64,000 nt of DNA from an uncultured Victivallales bacterium (lineage in GTDB: Bacteria > Verrucomicrobiota > Lentisphaeria > Victivallales > UBA1829), in NCBI GenBank assembly GCA_934661375.1, contig CAKUJH010000001.1, forward strand, positions 62,001 through 126,000. Direction: 5' to 3'. The notes beneath the pieces are model-generated. The model was not told where the DNA came from. It ran no database searches and worked only from the letters and a program-made list of their open reading frames with translations. Positions 51,345 through 61,619 of this stretch are shown here, one piece after another. Numbering within the stretch: the stretch's first letter is position 1; each line of letters opens with the position of its first letter. The position numbers and the translations under genes are program-made.

Positions 51345-52943
51345 TTACATTTCTTCTATCAGCCGGATTTCCCATGGACGGATTCTGTCCCGGATTTTCA
51401 ATGTTCCCCGTTCATCGGCGGAAATCATCGAAACCATCGGCTCCGCCGCTTTCCTCAGGAGATCGACGGCTTCCCTGGACGGCTCCATCGGCGACCCCAT
51501 TGCCCGGAACAGCACAGCCGCATCGCCATGCTCGCGGTTCAGCGTTTCCACTTTGAACCGGGTATGCGGCGCAAATCCGGCGATGGTCAGTTCCGCTTGT
51601 TTATCCGACCCGGTTTCCGTCAATGATGCCGCTTTTATCGGATCCCGCAGGACAGGCGCGGCAAGCGGAACTTCATTTTCCGGATAATTCCAGAGCAGAG
51701 CGACAATTTTTCCGTTTGCTTTCCGGGTCAGAACAGCCTCATCCGTCCGGGCGACCATGAATGTTCCAAGCGCATTCAGAAACCGGTACGCATGCCATGC
51801 CGGTTTGGGGATGCCGTTTGTGGTCATCAGTCCGAATCCGCCATGCCAGATTCCGAATCCCGCGCCCTTTTCCTCAAATATATCGGTGAACACCCAGTAA
51901 GCCAGCGAATCAACCAGACCGATGGAATTCAAAATACTTCGGATAATGAAACTGGCTCCGGTAACATGATCATGGGAACAATCGCCATACGCGCTGGACG
52001 TACACCATTCGGTAAGATGAATTTCCAGATTCGGGAAATGGCTTTCGTCCACAAGTTTGCGAAGCTGACGCAGATCGTCCGGCGTGGCGTTGACCGGGCG
52101 GTTTCTTCCCTTCGGCACACCGTCTGCGTCAATCGCCGAAGTGCTGGGATACGGATGCGTGGAAATAAAATCAACCGGAACATGATTCTGTTCGCAGTAT
52201 GCAAGGAACTCTTTGATCCAGACAGGCTTCCACTGATATTGCGATAAATCTTCCTCTTCGCCCGGATAATGAATCTCCGATTCCGGCAGACAGCTTTCAC
52301 CGTCAAATCGTTTGTCAAAGACAAAGTTGCTGGTGGCGGGACCGCCGACCTTGATTCGGGGGTGAACCGCTTTGATCGTTTCCGCCGACACCCGGTAAAG
52401 GTTGAAATACTCGGAACGGGTTCCCTTGAAAAAGAAACGCAGATTCGGTTCATTCCATACTTCAAAATACCACTGGACAACTTCCTCTTCTCCATAACGT
52501 TCCAGCAAATGCAGGACCAGTTTCCGCACCAGCAGCGCCCATTCCCGCAAATCATCCGGCGGCACGTTGTGCGCCCGCCACCAGAACCAGGTTTCCGGGC
52601 GTTTTGTCATACAGCCCGGAGTGAAAGCCAGCTCTATGAAGGGACGGATGCCCATTGCCAGCATCCGGTCGAACAGCGCATCGACATACATCCAGTTGAA
52701 CTGCAGTGTGCCGTCCGCCGCCCTGCGGCAGGTGAACATGTCATCGTGAAACAGTCCGTGAAAGCGCAGACGTTTGAATCCGCAGGCTTTCACGCTGCGT
52801 TCCAGCTGCTCCTGCCAGTCTGCGCGCAATCCTTCGTATGCGCGACCGGCTCCGACACATTCATTCCAGAAATGATGAAAGAGTTCCCCCGGCGCGTTTT
52901 TATCGGCGGCAAGGGAAATCATTGAGAGTGAATTCTTCTGCAT
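51345..52943 (-). CDS. GH39-family glycosidase
   Basis: A 532-residue TIM-barrel enzyme without signal peptide. The acid/base Glu165 lies in E-V-W-N-E-P-N and the nucleophile Glu312 in I-H-L-T-E-W, the arrangement of GH39 beta-xylosidases and alpha-L-iduronidases. H-P-Y-P near residue 263 and the C-terminal beta-sandwich are also typical. The start at 52943 follows GGAAGG; an upstream in-frame start at 52976 overlaps the GNAT gene. Last gene of the locus F operon. With an HpcH/HpaI-type aldolase in the same operon, a uronic-acid substrate is possible but unproven. Confidence 0.88.
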   Translation of the reverse strand: MQKNSLSMISLAADKNAPGELFHHFWNECVGAGRAYEGLRADWQEQLERSVKACGFKRLRFHGLFHDDMFTCRRAADGTLQFNWMYVDALFDRMLAMGIRPFIELAFTPGCMTKRPETWFWWRAHNVPPDDLREWALLVRKLVLHLLERYGEEEVVQWYFEVWNEPNLRFFFKGTRSEYFNLYRVSAETIKAVHPRIKVGGPATSNFVFDKRFDGESCLPESEIHYPGEEEDLSQYQWKPVWIKEFLAYCEQNHVPVDFISTHPYPSTSAIDADGVPKGRNRPVNATPDDLRQLRKLVDESHFPNLEIHLTEWCTSSAYGDCSHDHVTGASFIIRSILNSIGLVDSLAYWVFTDIFEEKGAGFGIWHGGFGLMTTNGIPKPAWHAYRFLNALGTFMVARTDEAVLTRKANGKIVALLWNYPENEVPLAAPVLRDPIKAASLTETGSDKQAELTIAGFAPHTRFKVETLNREHGDAAVLFRAMGSPMEPSREAVDLLRKAAEPMVSMISADERGTLKIRDRIRPWEIRLIEEM

Positions 52944-52959
52944 TCTAAAAACCTTCCTT

Positions 52960-54129
52960 TCATGCTCCATGCACACTGTGCTGAAGATTCAAAATCACGG
53001 GAAACAGCAGATCCAGCCAGGCTGTTTCCGAAGAACGGGTCAGGACAGACGGACGGACAGGACCAAAGATCAGAGCGGCCATGTCTTCCGGAGTCAGGAC
53101 TATTTCCGGCGCACCAGGCAGAGGCTGTCCGACCTGCAGCTGCCGGTTCCGGACAGCAAGGGACGCCCGCTGTTCCGGGAATATACCGCCGGTCATGACA
53201 AAGTTGACACTGCGTCCTTCAAGACAGTCGTGAACCGTCCGGCAATGTGTCTCGGACAGCTTCAGACACTTTTGCAGATCTGTGACAGCTATATTGTAAT
53301 TGATGTCAATGCGCCACCGCTCGGCAAGCGGAAAAAACAACCGGAAAAACGGAGAATCCATGTGCGGAAGTCTCACTTGGAAAGAGGGATATTTCTGACT
53401 GAACGCCAGCAGCAAATCCTCCAACGGTTCAGTTTTCCCGCCGTATTCCGCCAGTTCAGGCCGCTCGGAGGGCTTGAACACAATCACCGCCGCGGGAATT
53501 CCATTTTCAAGAGCAAATGCGGCAAGATATTGATGGTCAATGCATTTGAATGCATAATCTTCAAGCGGGACGTCATGGCGGAAACGCTGCGGGCAAGTCA
53601 GTTTCTGCACTTCATGCCACGGGACCTGCGCCGGAGCCGGATAAAAGACGGTTTTATTCCCGTGCGCAGTCAAGTGCCGCCGTACATTGTCCGCTTCGAT
53701 ATCCAGTTCCAGCATATTTCCGGCACGCTGAAAACCGAAGTGCATGTAGCGGTCTTTTTTCCCCGCCAGCCATATCAGCGCCGCCCCGGCTTCGCGGATA
53801 TCCCGCATAACCTGGGTCATCATCCGGGACATCAGAGAACGTCCGCGAAATTCCGGCGCAGTGGAAACGCCGCCTATGGACCAGACATCCACATTTCTGC
53901 CGTCCGCGAGGAACGGAATCGGATATGCCCACAGACCGGAAGCAATTTTTCCGTCGATTTCCGTGTACCGGTAATACCGGTATTTATGCCGGAACCAGCG
54001 CAGGTTTTCCGGATTTTTTTCCGGCATCGGCGGAACCGGATTCCCAAATGACACCGCGACAAATTCCTGAATCCGGCTATAATCCTCCCATTGAAGATCT
54101 GCTCCGGATATGATTTCAAGCTGTTCCAT
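52960..54129 (-). CDS. GNAT acetyltransferase of the Eis type
   Basis: A 389-residue protein. The N-terminal ~150 residues form a GNAT fold with the acetyl-CoA loop (P-E-F-R-G-R-S-L-M-S-R-M-M, near residues 90-103), a second acyltransferase-like half follows, and the last ~100 residues resemble an SCP2-like domain (G-I-F-P-E-Q-R-A-S-L-A-V-R). This three-part layout fits Eis-like N-acetyltransferases. The gap to the upstream GntR gene is 8 bp, so it is in the operon. Substrate unknown; acetylation of an amino sugar or a regulatory protein is conceivable. Confidence 0.8.
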   Translation of the reverse strand: MEQLEIISGADLQWEDYSRIQEFVAVSFGNPVPPMPEKNPENLRWFRHKYRYYRYTEIDGKIASGLWAYPIPFLADGRNVDVWSIGGVSTAPEFRGRSLMSRMMTQVMRDIREAGAALIWLAGKKDRYMHFGFQRAGNMLELDIEADNVRRHLTAHGNKTVFYPAPAQVPWHEVQKLTCPQRFRHDVPLEDYAFKCIDHQYLAAFALENGIPAAVIVFKPSERPELAEYGGKTEPLEDLLLAFSQKYPSFQVRLPHMDSPFFRLFFPLAERWRIDINYNIAVTDLQKCLKLSETHCRTVHDCLEGRSVNFVMTGGIFPEQRASLAVRNRQLQVGQPLPGAPEIVLTPEDMAALIFGPVRPSVLTRSSETAWLDLLFPVILNLQHSVHGA

Positions 54130-54137
54130 AAAAAACC

Positions 54138-54866
54138 TTACTCTTTTGGCTGTCCTGAACCTTTTTTACGGGTTGTCTTTTTCACATTCTCCGCAGTCTC
54201 CGCCATGGCTTTGCGCTGCAGCGACAGGGTTTTGATCCTCGCCTGTTCGGTGTGATCGAGGATCAGAGCCTCCGCCGAACGGCTCCAGCCGCGTTCAATG
54301 GCATGAAGAATCATCTTGTGCTGTTCCAGAACGTCCGCAAGTTCTTCTTCGGACATCTGCCAGTTACCGACTGCGGAAAATGAACGGATTTGCAAATCCC
54401 AGGTAGCGGCATATTGAGTCAGCCGCGGCAAAGAGGCCGCCGTCAGCAATGTCCGGTGAAACGCAAGATCGCAGGATGACATCTCCGCCGCGGAATGGGA
54501 CCCACCGGCGGCGAGCGCTTCCATTTGTCTGACAGCCTGATGCAGCGGAGCCAAATCCGCGTTTTTGTTCTGGATGATACAGCGCACCGCACGGCTTTCA
54601 ACAGCTTCACGCATGAAAAAGATCTCGGAAATCTCCTCTTCCGACAGGATGCGGACAATGCAGCCGCGGTACGGCAGATTCGTCAGCCATCCTTCTTTTT
54701 CCAGCTGGCGGAATGCTTCCCGGATCGGAGTGGCGCTGCAGTTGCAGACACTGCTGATCGCCTCTTCACGCATAGGCATTCCCGGAGGAAAGACCCGGTT
54801 CGTAATCCCGTTCAGTATATATTCATAAACAATTTTTGACGCCGGCTTTTTTTCTTTTGCAACCAT
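54138..54866 (-). CDS. GntR-family (FadR-type) transcriptional regulator of locus F
   Basis: A 242-residue regulator with winged helix (M-R-E-E-A-I-S-S-V-C-N-C-S-A-T-P-I-R-E-A-F-R-Q-L, residues ~31-54) and a C-terminal all-helical FCD ligand domain starting at E-I-F-F-M-R-E-A-V-E. FadR-type GntR proteins often respond to sugar acids, which agrees with an aldolase in the same operon. GGAG lies seven bases before the ATG at 54866; 54869 is an adjacent alternative. It is embedded in the operon between a hydrolase and a GNAT gene, so it is probably autoregulated. Confidence 0.9.
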   Translation of the reverse strand: MVAKEKKPASKIVYEYILNGITNRVFPPGMPMREEAISSVCNCSATPIREAFRQLEKEGWLTNLPYRGCIVRILSEEEISEIFFMREAVESRAVRCIIQNKNADLAPLHQAVRQMEALAAGGSHSAAEMSSCDLAFHRTLLTAASLPRLTQYAATWDLQIRSFSAVGNWQMSEEELADVLEQHKMILHAIERGWSRSAEALILDHTEQARIKTLSLQRKAMAETAENVKKTTRKKGSGQPKE

Positions 54867-54914
54867 CATACATCTCCTGTCGTTTGCATCAAAATAACTC
54901 AAATCCGGAAAAAT

Positions 54915-56993
54915 TCAAACGTTTTTCCGGAAATCTTCTGCAGGCAGACCGGCGTTTTTTTCTGTTTTCCGGATAAAATTCATATCCGCTCCGGATGTGT
55001 GCCGTCTGCCGGACAGCACAATCCCGGCGCAGGAGAGCGGCGGCAGGATTCCGGACAAACCGTCCATCGACCATTCCGCAGGCGCCTGATCCCAGTTGAT
55101 CAGAATCAGTTTCCGCTGTCCCGACGGCGATTTCCAGCAGGAATGCAGTATGACCGGCGATTCGGTCTCAATAAAACTGACTTCATCTTTTTTGGAATAA
55201 GTTCCCCTTTGCAGAATTCGGACTTTTTTGCTCCGGACTTTCAGTCTGCCCGGCGCTTCCATGGTTCCGTGGAACAGAAAATCGCGGTTTTCATAATAGA
55301 ACCGTGCGCAGTCTATCATGAATTGATAGTACGGCGCCAGTTCCGGCACGTTTTCCTGTCCTTTGCGCAAATTGCACACCGTCGGCTGCATTCCCCAGAT
55401 GATGCCGCGGGAAAATTCCAGCGGGAACTGATCCGGGAAAAGACGAACCCAGTCCTGTTCATCTTCTTTCCGGAAACGTTCCTGTTCCGGCCACAGCGAA
55501 TCCCATGCGGGAATATTGTCCGGAACGGCAAAATTTCCGAACAAAGCAGTTGAACCGTGATATACCGCGGTAAAGGCGGGTACGTATTCCCCCTTCATCC
55601 GGAGTGCAAGATTCCAGAAACCGATCCGCTCGTGGCTTGGATACAGCAGAATCATCGACTCCATCAGGTCCAGATACTTTTCGGAACCTTCTTCCGTGGA
55701 AAAGGCAACTCCCGCATGTTTTTGGCGCAGGGAACGGATCATGTCCCGGTATCCGTCGGCCTGATAAGTCCCCCCGCCCGGCGCATGACGGTGCGCCGGA
55801 TTGTAGCAGGGAATCACCGTCGAGGCACAGCCGATCAGATCCAGATAAACGCTCTTCAGTCCGGCGTCAACCAGATGGTCGACCAAAGCCCGGATCTTGT
55901 CGAAAAAGATTTTCCCTTCTCCGCAGATATACGCCAGACGGTGTCCGTTGTAACGGTTGAACGGAACACTGAAAACTGTTCCGTCCGGAGTCTTGACCGC
56001 AGATTCTTCCCCGCCGTTTTCCCAGTCCTTGTTCTGAAGATCCCAGATGACCCCGTTGATATACACCTGCAGAAAAATGTTCCGGCGAGCCATGCGCGCA
56101 ATTGCTTCCCGGAAATTTTTTTCACCGGCGCGGGGCGGCCAGAATGCCGGATAATCGGTATCATACGGGTTGCTGTGCCAGAAATACCAGTCGAGCGCGG
56201 CGGGAACACCGGACCGCCGGACAAATTCCTCCACCGGAGCCATGACATCGTCCGCCTCGCCGCGGTTCCAGAACCATATTCCGTACTGGCTCAGCGGATT
56301 GCTGCGGAGCCGGTTCCGGTACCAGCTTTGCCGGAAAGCCCATTTGCGGTAGCGCAAAGCCGCATCAAACCAGCTGCCGCCGCAGGGCGCCAGCTCGGTT
56401 TCAAAGGGAACGCTCCACTGTTTCCGCGCCGCGGCAGTCTCTTTCACCGGAACAGCCACGGCAAGTTCCGCCTGACGCGGATTCTCCCGCGCGGTCAGTT
56501 CAAAACTTTTATTCCAGTGCCGGTTGTCCCGGCATGATGCATACAGACATCCATGTTCCGAAAAAAAGCCGAAAAACTGAAAGGGATGAAAAGAATATCT
56601 TGCGGGAGACGAAACGGAAAGATCCCAGGAGTTCAGCGGTCCGCTCAGATAGCCGATGTCATGCGGCAGCAGAATCCGGTCATCCGGATGTTCCATAACC
56701 ACAACGGGAAAAAGAATTTCCAGAATCCGGTGCGCGGACGGCGCATTCGAAAAGGAAAGTTTTCCGCGCAGGGAATCGCCCTGTTTCTTCCAGCGGCAGG
56801 ATACCTGAAAATGAGTTCCCTGCACCGGATGTCCCGTCCATTGCAGCAGAAAGCCGTTTTCCGTTTCAGTCTGCATGAACGATTGCATTTCGTCCGGACA
56901 GACCAGGGTTTCATTGCCGGCGGAAAGCAGACGCAGCTTCCAGCCGATCTTATGTCCTGAATATTCAAAACGGCCTGTTTTGTCGCATTTCAT
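54915..56993 (-). CDS. DUF6259-like glycoside-hydrolase-fold protein
   Basis: A 692-residue protein without signal peptide. The N-terminal ~240 residues form a beta-sandwich. A TIM-barrel-like part follows with W-Y-F-W-H-S-N-P near residue 275, V-Y-L-D-L-I-G-C-A near residue 385 and F-S-T-E-E-G near residue 435, where the Asp and Glu could be catalytic. A small beta domain ends the chain. This matches my recollection of DUF6259 proteins, relatives of alpha-glycosidase clans; activity is unknown. The start at 56993 has AAAGG upstream and lies 13 bp after the symporter stop. Confidence 0.65.
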   Translation of the reverse strand: MKCDKTGRFEYSGHKIGWKLRLLSAGNETLVCPDEMQSFMQTETENGFLLQWTGHPVQGTHFQVSCRWKKQGDSLRGKLSFSNAPSAHRILEILFPVVVMEHPDDRILLPHDIGYLSGPLNSWDLSVSSPARYSFHPFQFFGFFSEHGCLYASCRDNRHWNKSFELTARENPRQAELAVAVPVKETAAARKQWSVPFETELAPCGGSWFDAALRYRKWAFRQSWYRNRLRSNPLSQYGIWFWNRGEADDVMAPVEEFVRRSGVPAALDWYFWHSNPYDTDYPAFWPPRAGEKNFREAIARMARRNIFLQVYINGVIWDLQNKDWENGGEESAVKTPDGTVFSVPFNRYNGHRLAYICGEGKIFFDKIRALVDHLVDAGLKSVYLDLIGCASTVIPCYNPAHRHAPGGGTYQADGYRDMIRSLRQKHAGVAFSTEEGSEKYLDLMESMILLYPSHERIGFWNLALRMKGEYVPAFTAVYHGSTALFGNFAVPDNIPAWDSLWPEQERFRKEDEQDWVRLFPDQFPLEFSRGIIWGMQPTVCNLRKGQENVPELAPYYQFMIDCARFYYENRDFLFHGTMEAPGRLKVRSKKVRILQRGTYSKKDEVSFIETESPVILHSCWKSPSGQRKLILINWDQAPAEWSMDGLSGILPPLSCAGIVLSGRRHTSGADMNFIRKTEKNAGLPAEDFRKNV

Positions 56994-57006
56994 GTCATGA
57001 CCTTTC

Positions 57007-58791
57007 TTATTTGGCATTGTTTTTCAAAATTTTTTCTCCTAAGGTTCCAAGCGTGAGTCCCTGCCATTTTTCCCGCGGCTGAACCGGACAGAACCACAGG
57101 ATCACAAAGGCTCCGATCGTGGAGAACGGCATGTAAAATGCGAAACTGCATTCCAGCGGTCTGGTATCCACACACCAGTTGCTGAACGCCCACCAGGTAA
57201 CCATGAGGAAGCCGAAGCCCAGGACAACCAGCCCGGCCAATGCGGCGATTTTGCTGAAAAGTTTTCCGCGGGTGCTTTTCCTGCACCAGGGAATACAGAG
57301 GATTACGCCGACAGCCACCGGAATCAAAGCATAAATGAAGGAAAGTTTTCCGCCCCAGCCGAATCCGGCGGAAGGATCTTTTTCCCATACCTGAACGGCT
57401 GTTCTGGAAAGAACATACCATACATTTTTCCCCAGCATTTCACCGGTTGTGAAAGCGGTGTAACCCCAAACCAGAATGGCATTCGCACGGCTGGACAGCA
57501 CGGCAAACAGAAAAGCGGGAAGTGTCGCCGCGCCCAGCATGTAGAACAGCGTTCCCACTTCGGTTACGCTCTGTTTCAGCCATTGTCCGGAAAGATCGAC
57601 CGCCAGACCAAGACTGATCGCGAAAAGACCGATCAGAAAAGTTGCCCAGCGGGAAACGGAAAGCTCCTTTTCCGGAGACATGTTCCGGTTGATGAATTTG
57701 CCGTGGATTTCTTTCAGCCAGATTGTCGCCATGGAATTGATTCCTGAATTCAGCGTGCTCATAATAGCGGAAAGCATTGCCGCCATGAACAACGCTGAAG
57801 GCAATAACGCCAGTTTCGTGGAAACAAAACGCGTTAAAGCAATATCGCCTCCCTGGGCGGCAACCACCGGATCCGGATTCTGGCTGTAATATGTGTAAAC
57901 GGCAAAACCGATGAAATACAGGACAACACTTGCGAGAATGCCGAATACCGATGAAAGAATCTGGGATTTGAATCCGGACTTCCAGTCTTTGGTTGACAGA
58001 ATCTGCTGAATTGTCGCCTGATTGCTGCACGCGCCGCCGATCGGCCAGATCACCGCCTGCCACAGCAGAATAATGAACAGCAGCCGGCTGTAAGGCGTGA
58101 ACTTGTAGAAATCCGGATCGGCAAACTGCGGTGCGCCATGCCCGGTTTCAAATGCGTACGTTACGGCACGAACCGCTCCGCCGTCAATGTTTTTGCAAAG
58201 CACGTACACGATAAGGAAAAGTCCGCCGAACATGAAGAAGAACTGAATTACATCGGTCCACACCACCGCTTTGATTCCGCCCGTCACGGTGTAAATCAGA
58301 CCGATTCCGCCAATCAGCAGAATGGTCAGCCAGCACGGCCAGTTGTAAGCCCCTTCAAAAATTTTGCTGGACGTGTAAAGCACCATCCCTATATACATGG
58401 TCTGCGTATAGAAATTGCTGATCGCCACAATTCCGCGCACGGCACGGTCATACCGGTATTCAAGATACTCATACGGAGTGAAGCTGCCCAGCTTGAAATA
58501 AAAACGCACGAACAGCAGATAATAAGGAATGGCAATCGGAATCGTTATGAAGATTGCCAGCGAAAACATGGTCCATCCCCTCGAAAAAATTTCGCTGGGG
58601 ATCTGAACAATGGATATCGAACTGAACATTGCCATCATCATGGACATGCCGACCGCGATAAAGGGCATACTCCGCCCTCCCAGCAGATAGCTTTCCACAT
58701 TCTTGTTTTTCCCTTTCAAGGCATAGCCTACACCCAAAATGAACGCCATGTAGATGCCCATGATGACATAACTGGTCCATTGTCCTTCCAT
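57007..58791 (-). CDS. Sodium:solute symporter (SSS family)
   Basis: A 594-residue membrane protein with about 14 hydrophobic segments. Typical SSS features are G-G-R-S-M-P near residue 40, P-Y-E-Y-L-E-Y-R-Y (residues ~105-113), V-T-G-G-I-K-A-V-V-W-T-D-V-I-Q (residues ~167-181) and M-S-T-L-N-S-G-I-N-S (near residue 348). SGLT-like members of this group import sugars, sugar acids or sialic acid with Na+. GGAAA precedes the ATG. It lies between the secreted enzyme and the cytosolic DUF6259-like enzyme, so it probably imports the released sugar. Confidence 0.93.
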   Translation of the reverse strand: MEGQWTSYVIMGIYMAFILGVGYALKGKNKNVESYLLGGRSMPFIAVGMSMMMAMFSSISIVQIPSEIFSRGWTMFSLAIFITIPIAIPYYLLFVRFYFKLGSFTPYEYLEYRYDRAVRGIVAISNFYTQTMYIGMVLYTSSKIFEGAYNWPCWLTILLIGGIGLIYTVTGGIKAVVWTDVIQFFFMFGGLFLIVYVLCKNIDGGAVRAVTYAFETGHGAPQFADPDFYKFTPYSRLLFIILLWQAVIWPIGGACSNQATIQQILSTKDWKSGFKSQILSSVFGILASVVLYFIGFAVYTYYSQNPDPVVAAQGGDIALTRFVSTKLALLPSALFMAAMLSAIMSTLNSGINSMATIWLKEIHGKFINRNMSPEKELSVSRWATFLIGLFAISLGLAVDLSGQWLKQSVTEVGTLFYMLGAATLPAFLFAVLSSRANAILVWGYTAFTTGEMLGKNVWYVLSRTAVQVWEKDPSAGFGWGGKLSFIYALIPVAVGVILCIPWCRKSTRGKLFSKIAALAGLVVLGFGFLMVTWWAFSNWCVDTRPLECSFAFYMPFSTIGAFVILWFCPVQPREKWQGLTLGTLGEKILKNNAK

Positions 58792-58824
58792 GTTGTTTCC
58801 TTTCTGAATCCGTCCCGGATTCCG

Positions 58825-61602
58825 TTATTTCTTTATTTTTGCGAATCGAATGGATTTAAGCCGCGCCTGCCCGCCAACTCCGCCGGACAAATCCCCGAAC
58901 GAAATTATCTGCGCTCCGGCTGAACCAGCCGGGAGCTTTCCCTGCTGAACGGCTTTACCGTCCATCCATAAGGCAAAATCGCCGTTTTCCGGATTCAATA
59001 CAGCCCGGAACATATGCATTTGCCCGTCCGAAAAATGCCCTGATATTTTCCCCAGCCGGGTTTGGATGCCGGCAGGACCGACCAGGATATTGGTTTCGCG
59101 GTATGCCTTGCCGTCGGCAGCAGCAGGTTTCAGATACACATTGAAAACGGGCTGTTCTGCGGGAAAGCCTTCTTTTTCAACGGCGCATTCCCATTCGACA
59201 GCCAGAATCCCGCTTCCTTTGAGTTTCGGATGCCCGCCCAGAAATATTCCCTGATACTCGGCGCCCGTCTCTCCGGAATCATGGATGAGATGGAATGCTC
59301 CGTCCCGGAGCTTGGCGTTGTTGCGGAGATAAGAGTTCGCATCCGCTCCGGGAATCCGGAAATCACCTGCGGCGGCGTCCAGACCGATATCCCAGGAGAT
59401 CCGGCTTTCCCCAAACGGAAGAACTGTTTTCGGCGGTTCCTCCGGAAACTCGACGGATACCGAGAAATCCCTCAGTCCGACACCGCTGCGGTCCAGCTTC
59501 ACATTCTTCCATAAAGTGGCGCCTTTTCCCTGACCGGAAATAGAGCCGAGAATCAGACTGTGGTTGTGCATTCCCCGGACACTCTGAACATATTCCGGCA
59601 AACGCGCCTCGGGGTCATCCGCACGCCGGACAAGCGGCACCCGGATGCGTTCTTTGCCGTCCGCTTCAAAAACCAGTTGTTTTTCCGTCATGCGGATCCG
59701 ATACCAGTGAAAATCGTCATCCGTCCGGAAATTCAGTGTCTTCCGCGCATGGAGAAAACAAATCCGGTCCGGCTCAAAACTGATGATTTCCACAAAACGT
59801 TTATCCGCAACCCGGCATACCGCCGCCAGCGGATCGTCCGTGTCGACCAGCTTCAGTTCAAATGAAACACGCAGAGGATGTCCGCCGGCGTCCGCCAGGG
59901 GATAGAGCAGCGAAGTACCGCAGCCGGGAGCGGAAATTCTATCGGCGAGAAGATAGGCGCCGTCTTCGATTTTTTCTGCGGAACGAAGGTCGTCAACCCG
60001 CATGAAGCGCCGCCACGGAGGCTGGATTTTTCCGGCGAGAATCCGGTCGCCGGCAAGAATCGTCTGATGCCTGACCTGGCTGCTGCTGCCGTCCGGAAGC
60101 GATACCGAAAAAACGTTTTTGCCTTTTTTCAGCAGTTCCGGCATGATTTCCGCAAGACTGTCTATCCCGCGGCTTTTCAACGGAACCGGCGTACCGTTCA
60201 CGGAAAGCTCCAGTTTCACCGGCTCTGTCACCGTCGCCATCGCTTTGATCCGAACTCCGGAGCGGCGGACTTCCGGCGAGGAAAAGTCATCGGTCATATT
60301 GAAAACCAGCTCACAGCTTTTTCCCGGCGCAAGCATATACGGCATATCCGGCATCACCATCGGGATTTTCGCATAACTTTCCCCGGATGCAAGATAACGG
60401 TTGATCAGATAATCCGTCGAGGCGCTGTTCGGATAATAGAGCTTGCTCTGCCCTTTCAAATCCTCCGTGGAACGGGTCATCTGCGACTGAACCAGTTCCG
60501 GATTGAACCAGTTGAAATAGTAAATTCCGTCCGCTCCGCAGGAAAGGGCGTCCCCGATCATTGCCATGCGGATCGCTTTCTGCTGCGCAGGAGTCTGCCG
60601 CCGTACTGCCATATTGTCGACTGCCGCATAACACCATACGCCATATTGGCGAATCCGTCCGAATGTGCTTTCCATCCGGTCATAATTCATCCAGTTGTCC
60701 GCAACCAGAATGTCGGCATATTTCCGTGCGAACCAGGATTCCGCATCAATTCCGACAGCCTTGCAGTAATCCAGGGCGTTGGGGATCCGCAGGGCAAGCA
60801 GAATCGGACGGTTGCGTTTTCTGCCCGCCTGTTCCGCGATTTCACGCAGTTCCCGCATGAAGCCGTCCATGATCCGCCATTCCGTTTCCCCCGCGGTTTT
60901 TCCCCACGCCACACTTTTGAACAGACACGGATCGCGTGTGAAATCCAGTTCGATCCCGTCCACGTCGTAATTTTCGCATATTTCGCGGAAACATCCGGTC
61001 ATCCGGGCGCGGACTTCCGGCTGGGCATAATCCACAGCGGACCACGGCCCCGCCGGCGGGCGGTTCAGAAACGAACCGAACAAATATTCCGGATGTTCTT
61101 TTTTGAACTGCGGAAACACCACCGGCATGAGCCCATTGCTCCACGTGACGTCATGGATATCATTCATCCGGAGCGACACAAAAAACTCAAGATGGTTGTT
61201 TCTGGCGTATTTCTGTGCAACCTGTATGGAATCCGTACCCTGTTCCGTCAGCAGTTTGACGGCATCCTGCCTGTTGGTCGGAGGCGGACTTACCCGGTCT
61301 CCGGCGCGCGTGGCGTTTGTCTGGTTGCAGAATGCGCTGCACAGCGGACAGTAGATATAAGTGGTGATTCCTTTTTTTGCCACATCCACGCCCCAGTTCA
61401 GCCTTTTGTATGCCTGTTCCGGCGTAACCTCCGAGTTGTCCCAGTGCCAGAGATCGCCGCCGTCGTTGTTCCACAGATAACGGGGTCTGTTCAACAGTGC
61501 CGAACGCTGTTCTTCCCAGGAATCACCGGCAGCCGCAGTTCCAGCGAACACGGTTCCGCCGACTGCGCAGAGGCACAGCAGTTTCCGAAATGTATTATTC
61601 AT
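58825..61602 (-). CDS. Secreted GHL10-like hydrolase with LamG-like C-terminal domain
   Basis: A 925-residue protein with signal peptide (residues 1-25). The first ~400 residues look like a TIM barrel of the glycosyl-hydrolase-like families, with V-D-G-I-E-L-D-F-T-R-D-P near residue 218 and D-G-I-Y-Y-F-N-W-F near residue 365. Two beta-rich regions follow. The last ~200 residues contain Y-Q-G-I-F-L-G-G-H-P ... R-A-V-L-N-P-E-N-G-D-F-A-L-W-M-D-G, the same domain that appears twice in the neighbouring gene at 61620-62927. GH activity is likely but not certain. Part of the locus F operon. Confidence 0.7.
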   Translation of the reverse strand: MNNTFRKLLCLCAVGGTVFAGTAAAGDSWEEQRSALLNRPRYLWNNDGGDLWHWDNSEVTPEQAYKRLNWGVDVAKKGITTYIYCPLCSAFCNQTNATRAGDRVSPPPTNRQDAVKLLTEQGTDSIQVAQKYARNNHLEFFVSLRMNDIHDVTWSNGLMPVVFPQFKKEHPEYLFGSFLNRPPAGPWSAVDYAQPEVRARMTGCFREICENYDVDGIELDFTRDPCLFKSVAWGKTAGETEWRIMDGFMRELREIAEQAGRKRNRPILLALRIPNALDYCKAVGIDAESWFARKYADILVADNWMNYDRMESTFGRIRQYGVWCYAAVDNMAVRRQTPAQQKAIRMAMIGDALSCGADGIYYFNWFNPELVQSQMTRSTEDLKGQSKLYYPNSASTDYLINRYLASGESYAKIPMVMPDMPYMLAPGKSCELVFNMTDDFSSPEVRRSGVRIKAMATVTEPVKLELSVNGTPVPLKSRGIDSLAEIMPELLKKGKNVFSVSLPDGSSSQVRHQTILAGDRILAGKIQPPWRRFMRVDDLRSAEKIEDGAYLLADRISAPGCGTSLLYPLADAGGHPLRVSFELKLVDTDDPLAAVCRVADKRFVEIISFEPDRICFLHARKTLNFRTDDDFHWYRIRMTEKQLVFEADGKERIRVPLVRRADDPEARLPEYVQSVRGMHNHSLILGSISGQGKGATLWKNVKLDRSGVGLRDFSVSVEFPEEPPKTVLPFGESRISWDIGLDAAAGDFRIPGADANSYLRNNAKLRDGAFHLIHDSGETGAEYQGIFLGGHPKLKGSGILAVEWECAVEKEGFPAEQPVFNVYLKPAAADGKAYRETNILVGPAGIQTRLGKISGHFSDGQMHMFRAVLNPENGDFALWMDGKAVQQGKLPAGSAGAQIISFGDLSGGVGGQARLKSIRFAKIKK

Positions 61603-61619
61603 GACGCTCCTTTTTCTGT